From contig NZ_JAPDPI010000025.1 in the NCBI RefSeq assembly GCF_026013615.1, positions 1-64,000 of the forward strand: DNA of 64,000 bases. Direction: 5' to 3'. This document shows, in pieces, positions 8,881 to 16,575 of this stretch. Both the position numbers and the translations under genes were made by a program. The first letter of the stretch is position 1, and every line of letters begins with the position of its first letter. The stretch is from Plebeiibacterium marinum. GTDB taxonomy: Bacteria > Bacteroidota > Bacteroidia > Bacteroidales > Marinilabiliaceae. The notes beneath the pieces were generated by a model that was not told the DNA's origin, did no database searches, and saw nothing but the letters and a program-made list of their open reading frames with translations.

Positions 8881-9151
8881 GATGTTGTAGATTTTTAATT
8901 TTACCGATCAGGTCATCTAACATATTTCGAACTGTAGGATAGCTTAAATTTAATTTTGAAGCCATCAGTTTTAGGCTTCCGCTGCATTGAATAAAATCAA
9001 GGATAAAGTTCTGTTCTCTGGGTTCAAGTCTTAAAAGAACCGGCAATTCAAATTGGCCGGTAATTGTGGTTTCACAGTTTTCGCAATAAAGACTTTTTAC
9101 TTTTAACCCGGCACTACAGCTCGGACAAGATATAGGGAGTTTTTTATCCAT
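8873..9151 (-). CDS. DUF2089 protein: zinc ribbon plus helix-turn-helix
   Basis: A 92-residue protein. An N-terminal zinc ribbon (CPSC at residues 9-12 and CENC at 23-26) is followed by LRLEPREQNFILDFIQCSG and a helix-turn-helix, LKLMASKLNLSYPTVRNML, at about 57-75. This matches DUF2089, a group of small transcription-factor-like proteins encoded with membrane proteins. As first gene of the operon it may control its own cluster (inference). The AT-rich gap upstream (9152-9361) holds its promoter and no further gene. Confidence 0.85.
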   Translation of the reverse strand: MDKKLPISCPSCSAGLKVKSLYCENCETTITGQFELPVLLRLEPREQNFILDFIQCSGSLKLMASKLNLSYPTVRNMLDDLIGKIKNLQHHD

Positions 9152-9361
9152 AAACTTAATTTATTTTGAATAAAGATAATATTAAAATAAATATAATTCA
9201 AATATAAATTAATAAAATGAAGTTAGGGGTGAATAAAGTTAAGTATTTCTCAAGTTATTTAGTATGCCAAAATTACACTTATAAAGAACTAACGAACTAT
9301 TGTTATATGTTAAACCTATATAATGCCTTTTAATGGTTGTAGTCAACTCTTCCCACACCGT

Positions 9362-10990
9362 TTATTTATCGGGCAGGTATTTGTATATTATTTCCATCAA
9401 TTGTTCTTTACTGATGGGTTTGGAAATAAAGTCATCGCAACGATGTTCCAGAGCAAGGTTTTTGTCGGCTTCGGTAGAGTAGGCTGTTTGTGCAATAACA
9501 GGAAGATTAGGGAAAATTGTTTTTATTTTTTCTGTCGCTTCATGACCATTCATTATGGGCATTTTTATATCCATTAATACCAGGTCGATATTGCTGTTTT
9601 GATTGCAGATTTCAACAGCTTCCTTGCCGTTTTTTGCATGAATCAAAGTATAATTGAAATCTATTTTTTTTTCGAGTATGGCTTCTAAATATAGGTAGTT
9701 TATTTCTTCATCTTCCGCTATTAGAATAGTTTTGGCCGGGCTTGGATTGCCAACTGATTTTTTGCTATAGGCTTGGGCAGTATGGCTTTTTATTGCTGGA
9801 TTGTATGGAATACTCACATAAAAAGTTGAGCCTTCTCCTTCCACTGATTCTACATTAATATCCCCATCTAATAGTTGAGCATTTTCTTTTGCTATTGAAA
9901 GCCCAAGGCCCAGACCTTCATGCTTGTCCGAAATTTTGGCATCTCCCTGCGAAAACCGGTCAAAAATAATCTCTTTGTTTAAAGAAGATATTCCTGCACC
10001 TGTATCTTTTACATAGATTACCAGCTTGTTCTTTTTTGTAAAATACCCAAGTTCGATGTATCCTTCATAGGTAAACTTTAAAGCATTTTCTAAAAGGTTG
10101 TTTAAAATTTTGTATAGTTTGGTTTTATCTGAAACAATATAGCTTTCGTCTTGTTTTAACTCCTTTTTTAGGTATATGGGTAGTTTACGCTTGTTTGACC
10201 GGAGATTGAATATTGAAAATATCTCCATGAGCACATCGTTTATTGAAAATGTTTCTTCGTAAACTTTTATATGCTTTGTTTCGAGCTTAGATATTTCTAA
10301 TATATCGTCTATGATTTTTAAAAGTTGTGCGCAGCTGTTCTGAACAATCGAAGAATAATATTTGCGCATTTCTGAACTTATGTCATCCTCGCCCAGCAGG
10401 TCAACAAATCCACTGATCCCATTCATCGGGGTTCTGATTTCGTGCGACATGTTGTTCAGGAATTCTGTTTTTAGCCGGTTGGCCTCTTCTGCTTTTTCTT
10501 TTGCCATTTTTAATTCCTGCTCGTACTTTTTTCGGGCAGCAAAATCCCTTGTTACAGCAACAATGGCACGTTCGCCTTTCCAAAAAGTAGGACTCAGGGA
10601 TACTTGTATTGACAATTCAACATTCGTCTCTAATTGCTTCCCAACCCATTCAAAAATCTGGGATGAGTTGTTGATTACTTTCTCCCAGACATCAGGTAGT
10701 CCACTGGTATCCTGACAAGGGGCAGATATATCATAAACGGTATATTTTGTTTGGGGATCATCGTTTATATTGTAGGTTTTTCGGGCATGGTCGTTTATAT
10801 ATAGTATGTTTCCATTTACATCATGAATAATTATGGCATCACTAATGCTATTAAACAAGGTTTGCAGGTTTTTTTGGGAAGCTTCAAGACTACCTATTTT
10901 TTCCTGTAATTCGGGGTAATAGCTTTTGCGTAGGGAGTGTTCCCCCAGGCCTATTATTTTATCGCGATATTTGTTCCAGTTTTCTTCCAT
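9362..10990 (-). CDS. PAS-domain hybrid histidine kinase
   Basis: A 542-residue soluble kinase; no membrane segment. Residues 1-40 are a short helical lead, about 38-150 a PAS domain (LFNSISDAIIIHDVNGNIL), 150-175 a linker coiled coil, 176-240 HisKA with phospho-acceptor His183 (NNMSHEIRTPMNG), 285-396 HATPase (N box ILNNLLENALKF, G boxes DTGAGIS and GLGLGLSIA), and 420-540 a receiver with Asp474 (VLMDIKMP) and Lys524. The absence of an output domain implies phosphotransfer to another protein. It starts 4 bases after the ErcA-like gene, so the two are co-transcribed; in pseudomonads an ErcA protein works with a PAS kinase (ErcS), which makes a functional pair likely here. Confidence 0.93.
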   Translation of the reverse strand: MEENWNKYRDKIIGLGEHSLRKSYYPELQEKIGSLEASQKNLQTLFNSISDAIIIHDVNGNILYINDHARKTYNINDDPQTKYTVYDISAPCQDTSGLPDVWEKVINNSSQIFEWVGKQLETNVELSIQVSLSPTFWKGERAIVAVTRDFAARKKYEQELKMAKEKAEEANRLKTEFLNNMSHEIRTPMNGISGFVDLLGEDDISSEMRKYYSSIVQNSCAQLLKIIDDILEISKLETKHIKVYEETFSINDVLMEIFSIFNLRSNKRKLPIYLKKELKQDESYIVSDKTKLYKILNNLLENALKFTYEGYIELGYFTKKNKLVIYVKDTGAGISSLNKEIIFDRFSQGDAKISDKHEGLGLGLSIAKENAQLLDGDINVESVEGEGSTFYVSIPYNPAIKSHTAQAYSKKSVGNPSPAKTILIAEDEEINYLYLEAILEKKIDFNYTLIHAKNGKEAVEICNQNSNIDLVLMDIKMPIMNGHEATEKIKTIFPNLPVIAQTAYSTEADKNLALEHRCDDFISKPISKEQLMEIIYKYLPDK

Positions 10991-10994
10991 TCAA

Positions 10995-12161
10995 TCACAT
11001 GGCTTCAAGGTAAATTGTTTCCAAATCTTTTTTAACCGGAGGTTTGGGATTTGTGGCATTGCAAGGATCGTTAATGGCCTTGCCTGCAATAATAGGTACT
11101 ATATCAGTAGATACCCCATTTGTTTTCAGGGTTTTTGTAATGCCCATACTTTGTTTAAAACCAATAAGGTAATCAACAAAGTTGCTACGTATGTTGCGAG
11201 TGGTTTGGTTTGCCACCGGTAAATTGAATATCCTGGCAATTTCTATATAGCGTTCTGCTGCTGATTCAAAATTATAATCAACTACATGGGGAAGTAAAAT
11301 AGCGTTGCATTCTCCATGAGCCAGGTCAAGATATCCTCCGAGGCTATGAGCCAAAGAATGCACACATCCCAGACTGGCATTAGAAAAAGCCAGGCCTGCA
11401 TATAAACTGGCCAGCATCACCTTGCCCCGGGCCTGAACATCTTTTGGGCGGTCGATACTATCTTTTAAATTGCCTTTTAAAAGTTTTATGGCCTCTAATG
11501 CATATAAATCAGTAAATGGTGAATTGGCATTTGAAACAAAGGCTTCAAAGGCATGGGAGAGGGCATCCAATCCTGTACATGCCGTTAAAAAAGAATCCAT
11601 ACTGGTTAGTATCCAGGGATCGATTAGTGCCACATCAGGAACTACGGCCTTGCTGATAATAGCCATCTTATACCTTTCGTTAGTGTTGTTAATAATGGCA
11701 AATTGTGATACATCAGCAGAAGTGCCTCCTGTAGTGGGGATACATATCAATGGCGGCATGGGTTTGGTGATCATATCTACACCTTCATATTCTATGATAT
11801 GCCCATGGTTTGAGCTTACAATACCAATCCCCTTGGCACAATCCATTACACTTCCTCCTCCAAGGGCAAGAATTGCATTGCATTTGTGCTCTTCAAAAAT
11901 TTCGGTGCCTTTCATTACCTCATAGTCGCGCGGGTTGGGCGAAACTGACGAGAAAATGATATATTCGAGAGCATGTTGCTTTAGCTGGTCTTCTATTTCA
12001 GCAACCCATGGGGTATTCATCATCCCCTTGTCCGTAACAAGGAGTATTTTTCTCCCTCCAAGTTTTTTACAATAAACTCCGGCCATTAAACGGGAGTCAA
12101 TTCCAAAAATATACTCAGGGGCTAAAAATTTACGTGGACTCAATTCCAAATCACCAGCCAT
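10995..12161 (-). CDS. ercA: Alcohol-dehydrogenase-like regulatory protein, ErcA type
   Basis: A 388-residue iron-dependent (group III) alcohol dehydrogenase-fold protein. NAD-binding GGGSVMDCAKG lies near residues 100-110, PTTGGTSADVS follows, and the metal-site region contains DALSHAFEAF, VHSLAHSLGG and LAHGECNAILLPH, so the metal ligands look intact. The N-terminal LRKFL/APEYIFG-like opening, the stretch YEGVDMITKP, AIISKAVVPDVALIDP and the end NDPCNATNPKPP resemble ErcA, the dehydrogenase-like protein of the ethanol-oxidation regulatory cascade, more than catalytic FucO or YiaY enzymes. The PAS hybrid kinase gene follows after 4 bases, matching the ErcA-ErcS association. Catalysis cannot be excluded. 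Confidence 0.78.
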   Translation of the reverse strand: MAGDLELSPRKFLAPEYIFGIDSRLMAGVYCKKLGGRKILLVTDKGMMNTPWVAEIEDQLKQHALEYIIFSSVSPNPRDYEVMKGTEIFEEHKCNAILALGGGSVMDCAKGIGIVSSNHGHIIEYEGVDMITKPMPPLICIPTTGGTSADVSQFAIINNTNERYKMAIISKAVVPDVALIDPWILTSMDSFLTACTGLDALSHAFEAFVSNANSPFTDLYALEAIKLLKGNLKDSIDRPKDVQARGKVMLASLYAGLAFSNASLGCVHSLAHSLGGYLDLAHGECNAILLPHVVDYNFESAAERYIEIARIFNLPVANQTTRNIRSNFVDYLIGFKQSMGITKTLKTNGVSTDIVPIIAGKAINDPCNATNPKPPVKKDLETIYLEAM

Positions 12162-12461
12162 ATCTGAAGGTATTTAGTGAACTATCAACAAGGTAAATTT
12201 AAAAAAAAATATCCACACATTTCCGCCTGGATTGAGCCATCAAATCTTAATTTGGGGACAAATACCATACAGTTCAATGATACTAATAAGAGAGCTAGGT
12301 GGTTAGTGGTAATAGAACAAAATTTGTTTGATAAAAAAAGAAAATATTTTTAAAAAATACACCCCCGGGCAACTGTAATTCATTTTTATCGAGTTTTTTA
12401 AAGACGTGGTGTCTTCATTTTCTGTTGGATTTTTATTTTAAATGACATTTTACTGATGGGG
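12162..12461. other. Intergenic region, nothing clear
   Basis: These 300 bases separate the ErcA-like gene start from the end of the interrupted CobW gene, both on the minus strand. They are AT-rich, with A and T runs near 12200 and 12340 and a weak AAGAC/GTCTT hairpin at about 12402-12416. A palindrome-like AACAAAATTTGTT lies at about 12318. They must carry the ercA promoter, but no convincing -7 box was found and no RNA gene was recognised. Confidence 0.4.
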
Positions 12462-13433
12462 TTATTGTTTAGGGAGCAAGGGAGATATGGTGTTTAAGGT
12501 ATTAAGGATTTCATTCTTATCTAGTCCTGTTCCTATAAACACCAGTCTGTTGATACGGGCTTCATCATCCCATTCTGCTCCCTGGTATACCTGAAACTGG
12601 TTTCCCACTGACTGGAGGATAATTTTGTGCTTCATTCCATTGATGCTTAGTACGCCTTTAATCCGTAAAATATTTTTGGAATTGTCGTTTAAAAATGCTT
12701 CGAGCCATTTGGATATTTTTTCCATGTCAAAATCCTTTTCAAGTACGATGGAAACAGGTTGTATTGAATGCTTGGGGGCAAAAGCTATAGATGAAAAGTC
12801 GGTTACTGTCTTTTCAATTTCTTTGGGATGATGGGCATTGTTGTGCAGCAATGCTTTGTAGGATGTATTACCAAATGTACATTGTTCTATATTGGCAAGG
12901 GGATTAATAGATTGCACCGCTATTTTTACTTCGGATAAAACATCCGGTGTTATTAAATCAGTTTTGTTTATCAAAACCATGTCCGACAAAGCCACCTGTT
13001 TCCTTATTTCAGGGAATAGGGGGTGTTGCGTTAAAAACAAACTGGCATCAACAATTGAGATAACTCCATCAAGCTTAAAATATTTTTGTACCCTTTTCCC
13101 GTTAAACATCATTACAATCTCTTCCGGATCAGCAATGCCTGTAGCTTCAATAAGCATATAGTCATGCTTTATTTTCGACATGATGATACTGTTTAGAACC
13201 GTGCCCAACTCTGTTTTTAAAGAACAACAGATACAGCCGTTTGTAAGCTCATAAATACTGTTGTTGCTTCCTTTTTATAACAGACTGCCGTCAATATTGA
13301 TTTCGCCAACTTCGTTTTCAATAATTAATATTTTTAACTCGTTGTAGTTTTTAAGAATATTGTTTAGTACAGTTGTTTTTCCCGCTCCTAAAAAGCCGGT
13401 AATAATCGTAACAGGAATTGGTGTATTTTCCAT
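12462..13433 (-). pseudogene. CobW/COG0523 GTPase gene interrupted by one in-frame stop
   Basis: Read through, this is a complete CobW-family metal-chaperone GTPase of about 322 residues. Codons 1-52 carry the P-loop (GFLGAGKTT, residues 14-22) and the [15 protein letters not shown] switch. Codon 53 is TAA (13275-13277). The same frame then continues KGSNNSIYELTNGCICCSLK with the metal-binding GCICC motif, LIEATGIADPEE (Walker B region), INKTDLI (guanine specificity) and the C-terminal CobW domain ending in NTISPLLPKQ. The only later start-like codon is a TTG at 13208, which would omit both the P-loop and GCICC. So the gene is either a very recent nonsense pseudogene, a sequencing error, or is read through. 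The start at the ATG of 13433 ([13 protein letters not shown]) is preferred to a longer frame from 13496. Confidence 0.88.
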
Positions 13434-13631
13434 TTTTAGAATGAGTGATTTTGGATAAGCTCTGCAAAAATAATAAAACACTGAACATACCAACAAAGTT
13501 TAAAGCATGGTTGTACATTGTGTATAATACTACTTGCGTGCATTTTTGTTTTTTAGATTGATAATTGCAAGCCCAATATTGCTAATTGAAAAATCAATAC
13601 TTAAATTGTGATATCATATTATTTTTAAGTT

Positions 13632-14669
13632 ATGGCAAAATTATTTATACCAAAAAATTACAAATCCCATCTGGATTTGAAACAGACAGAACATGCAATT
13701 AAAACCGTTAAGGATTTTTTTCAGAGTTCTTTGGCTTCTGAGTTAAGGTTAAGAAGGGTTACAGCCCCACTTTTTGTAATGAAAGGAACTGGTATCAACG
13801 ATGATTTAAATGGAACAGAACGACCGGTATCTTTCCCTATTAAAGAATTTAATGATGCCCCGGCTGAGGTAGTGCATTCCCTGGCAAAGTGGAAAAGGAT
13901 GATGCTGGCAGATTATAATATTGAAAGTGGATATGGATTGTATACAGATATGAACGCAATTCGCCCAGATGAAGAGCTGAGTAACATACATTCGTTATAT
14001 GTGGATCAATGGGATTGGGAGCGCCATATCTCTGGTGAAGAATACAATATCGGTTTTCTGAAATATATTGTTAAAAAAATATATGAGGTAATGAAGCGCA
14101 CCGAATTTATTGTTTTTGAGAGGTACCCTGAAATAATTCCCATATTACCTCATGATATTACTTTTATCCATTCACAGGAGTTGCTCGAAAAATATCCGGA
14201 TTTTTCTCCAAAGGAAAGGGAAGATGCTGCGGCAAAAGAATTTGGGGCTGTTTTTTTAGTAGGAATAGGAGGAAAGCTGACTAATGGCGAAAAACATGAT
14301 GGACGAGCACCGGATTATGACGACTGGACATCCGTAGCAGAAAATGGGCACAAAGGATTGAATGGTGATATTTTGGTTTGGAATCCCATACTGGAGCGTT
14401 CGTTTGAGCTGTCTTCTATGGGGATACGTGTGAGTCCGGAGGTCTTACAGCAACAGTTGGAAATTGAAGGTTGTCCTGAACGTAAAGAGTTGATGTTCCA
14501 TAAGCGATTGTTATCAGGAGAACTTCCGTTATCCGTAGGTGGTGGTATTGGCCAGTCACGGTTGTGTATGTTCTTTTTGCGTAAGGCACATATCGGAGAA
14601 ATACAGTCGAGTATATGGCCTGACGATATGCGTAAGGAATGTGCCCAAAATGGTATTGTTTTGGTATAA
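13632..14669 (+). CDS. asnA: Aspartate-ammonia ligase
   Basis: A 345-residue class II tRNA-synthetase-like enzyme that makes asparagine from aspartate, ammonia and ATP. AsnA landmarks are all visible: the N-terminal KQTEHAIKTVKDFFQ, LRLRRVTAPLFV, GINDDLNGTERPV, HSLAKWKR, YTDMNAIRPDE, SLYVDQWDWE and the C-terminal GGGIGQSRLCMFFLRK, which holds the ATP-binding arginine of motif 3. The length matches the family. It is a single-gene unit between the divergent CobW gene and a strong hairpin at 14680-14705; no -7 box is obvious in the short upstream gap. Confidence 0.96.
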   Translation: MAKLFIPKNYKSHLDLKQTEHAIKTVKDFFQSSLASELRLRRVTAPLFVMKGTGINDDLNGTERPVSFPIKEFNDAPAEVVHSLAKWKRMMLADYNIESGYGLYTDMNAIRPDEELSNIHSLYVDQWDWERHISGEEYNIGFLKYIVKKIYEVMKRTEFIVFERYPEIIPILPHDITFIHSQELLEKYPDFSPKEREDAAAKEFGAVFLVGIGGKLTNGEKHDGRAPDYDDWTSVAENGHKGLNGDILVWNPILERSFELSSMGIRVSPEVLQQQLEIEGCPERKELMFHKRLLSGELPLSVGGGIGQSRLCMFFLRKAHIGEIQSSIWPDDMRKECAQNGIVLV

Positions 14670-14679
14670 ATTGATATTT

Positions 14680-14705
14680 CCCGGTGCAACACATATTGCA
14701 CCGGG
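14680..14705. terminator. Hairpin between convergent asnA and DUF2807 genes
   Basis: A perfect 10-bp stem, CCCGGTGCAA / TTGCACCGGG, with a 6-base loop, unusually GC-rich for this sequence. It starts 10 bases after the asnA stop and ends 10 bases before the stop of the convergent gene. Neither side has a long T run, so termination may be Rho-assisted or the hairpin may stabilise 3' ends. Confidence 0.7.
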
Positions 14706-14714
14706 AGTATATAT

Positions 14715-15401
14715 TTAAAACCTTCTTACGTCGCCACCTCCGCTTTTATTAATCTTTATGTTTGGGGGAGTTCCCCTGTAATGCACGTCACTGCCACCAC
14801 TGGCAGTAGCTTTTAGTTCTTCAGTGGCATTCACATAGGCATCCGAGCCTCCCGAACAGGACACGTTTACATTTTTCGCAACAAGTTTACCTGCATCTAT
14901 GTCCGAACCACCAGAACAAGTGGCATCAATATTTACCGATTCCCCTTTTACAGAGATATCAGATCCTCCTGAGCAAACCAGTTTAATGTCGTGGGTTTTT
15001 GTTGTCAGGTATATATCGGCACCTCCCGAACTTATTAGGGTCAGGTTATTTTCTTCCATTCCGCCAACACCCCTGATATCGGCTCCTCCAGAAGCAGAAA
15101 TTCTTTTAAATTCAGGAGCAGTAACATGCACCTTTTTTACATCTCTGGAGCTCCATTTGAACCTTCCTTTTACATATATGTGGAGCGTTTCATCTTTTAC
15201 TTCGGTAATAATACGGTGTATGGAGCTCTTTTGAGATTCTACGATTACATTAAATTCGTTCCCTTGTGTTATGTAAACATCTATTCCAGAACTGGCAGAT
15301 AGCGAGTTGAAGGATTGAGTTTCGCGGACTTCTTTTTCCTGTGCAAAGATGGAGGTGGCTGTAATGGCGACCATTAACAATGTAACTAACGATTTTCTCA
15401 T
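14715..15401 (-). CDS. DUF2807 (head GIN) secreted beta-helix protein
   Basis: A 228-residue protein from the ATG at 15401 (MRKSLVTLLMVAITATSIFA, a good signal peptide); a longer frame from 15479 adds 26 unsupported residues. The mature part is a DUF2807 domain: an N-terminal ETQSFNSLSASSGIDVYITQG stretch (in two parts) followed by at least six copies of a short SGGSD/SGGAD repeat, each about 17-20 residues, giving a right-handed beta-helix ladder. Members are secreted or surface proteins of unknown role. The last residues, KSGGGDVRRF, complete the repeat series, so it is not truncated. Confidence 0.88.
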   Translation of the reverse strand: MRKSLVTLLMVAITATSIFAQEKEVRETQSFNSLSASSGIDVYITQGNEFNVIVESQKSSIHRIITEVKDETLHIYVKGRFKWSSRDVKKVHVTAPEFKRISASGGADIRGVGGMEENNLTLISSGGADIYLTTKTHDIKLVCSGGSDISVKGESVNIDATCSGGSDIDAGKLVAKNVNVSCSGGSDAYVNATEELKATASGGSDVHYRGTPPNIKINKSGGGDVRRF

Positions 15402-15477
15402 AACAATGGTTTTTCTTTTTGTATAGTGTGAGACGCATTGCAAAGAGCAGAAGTTACAACATGTATGTATAATAATC

Positions 15478-15512
15478 AAAAAAAGGTTGCAGCGTTATAG
15501 CCACAACCTTTT
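15478..15512 (-). terminator. Rho-independent terminator of korAB
   Basis: On the minus strand the stem AAAAGGTTG / CAACCTTTT (9 bp, 14-base loop) is followed by further T residues. It lies 40 bases after the korB stop and before the DUF2807 start, so it ends the korAB transcript. Confidence 0.85.
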
Positions 15513-15552
15513 ATAGTATTTCACGATAGTTTAATTTATCATGTTGGCAAAG

Positions 15553-16572
15553 TTATTTTACTTCCCAGGTTTCACCTGAATTTACCATTTCTTCAAAAGT
15601 TGAAATGGTTGTTTTTTCTTGTATTTCTTGAAGTTGTGTTTCAACATCTTCATCATAGATATGTTCATCCACTGATCGAATAACACCCAGAGCTACAGGT
15701 AATTCAGGATATTCCATATTCGACAGTTTGCGGTGCATAGAAACATGATAGTTATGCGCATCATGTACCAGGATATCTTCCATAGTATAGCCATCCTTGC
15801 CTATAGTAACTGCTTTGAGGTTATGATTTTCATCCAAAACAAGACCTTTGTCCTTATTTTCACCAAAAATCATTTTTTCGCCATGATGAAGCACTATAGT
15901 TCTGTCTGCTTTGTGTTTTTTATCAGTGATGGCTTCGTGTGTTTTGTCATTATAAATCACACAGTTTTGCAATACTTCAACAATGGATGTCCCTTTGTGT
16001 TTTGCAGCCTCAACCATTATGTCAACCGATAGTTTTAGCTCTTTGTCAACAGTACGTGCAAAAAACTGGCTTCCTGCCCCAAGGGCTAACTGGCCGGGCT
16101 TAAATGGATCTTCAACTGTTCCAAAAGGCGATGTTTTTGAAATAAAGCCCCGTTTTGAAGTAGGTGAATACTGTCCTTTGGTTAATCCATAAATTTGATT
16201 GTTGAAAAGAATCACGTTAATATCAATGTTTCTTCGAATCAAATGGATAAAATGGTTTCCTCCAATTGCCAAAGCATCTCCATCTCCGGTAATTTCCCAA
16301 ACCTGAAGTTTGGGGTTGGCAACTTTTACTCCGGAAGCAACAGCTGCTGCGCGACCATGAATGGTATGAAAACCGTATGTATTCATGTAATAAGGAAACC
16401 TGGAAGAACAACCAATTCCTGATATTACAGCTACGTTGTGTGGTTGTACATTTAGCCTTGCCATAGCTTTTTGAACAGAATTCAGGATGGCATGGTCGCC
16501 ACACCCCGGGCACCAACGTACGCTTAAATCACTTTTAAAATCTGTATATTGAAATTCGCAAATCTTGCTCAT
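15553..16572 (-). CDS. korB: 2-oxoglutarate:ferredoxin oxidoreductase, beta subunit
   Basis: A 339-residue TPP-binding subunit. CPGCGDHAILN (residues 17-27) provides cluster-coordinating cysteines, and GDGDALAIGGNHFIHL with NNQIYGLTKGQYSPTS form the TPP/Mg-binding region. With KorA it oxidatively decarboxylates a 2-oxoacid to the acyl-CoA using ferredoxin, a hallmark of anaerobic or microaerophilic Bacteroidota. The C-terminal 60 residues (SVDEHIYDEDVETQLQEIQ) are a normal extension. It begins 3 bases after korA ends, so the two are one operon. The exact oxoacid is inferred from the family. Confidence 0.95.
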   Translation of the reverse strand: MSKICEFQYTDFKSDLSVRWCPGCGDHAILNSVQKAMARLNVQPHNVAVISGIGCSSRFPYYMNTYGFHTIHGRAAAVASGVKVANPKLQVWEITGDGDALAIGGNHFIHLIRRNIDINVILFNNQIYGLTKGQYSPTSKRGFISKTSPFGTVEDPFKPGQLALGAGSQFFARTVDKELKLSVDIMVEAAKHKGTSIVEVLQNCVIYNDKTHEAITDKKHKADRTIVLHHGEKMIFGENKDKGLVLDENHNLKAVTIGKDGYTMEDILVHDAHNYHVSMHRKLSNMEYPELPVALGVIRSVDEHIYDEDVETQLQEIQEKTTISTFEEMVNSGETWEVK

Positions 16573-16575
16573 CGT

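Noticed and set aside
12462-13208. A separate 248-residue gene starting within the CobW region
   Set aside because: Its first codon is a TTG in the middle of a conserved block; it lacks the P-loop and GCICC and is in frame with the upstream piece, so it is the rest of one interrupted gene.
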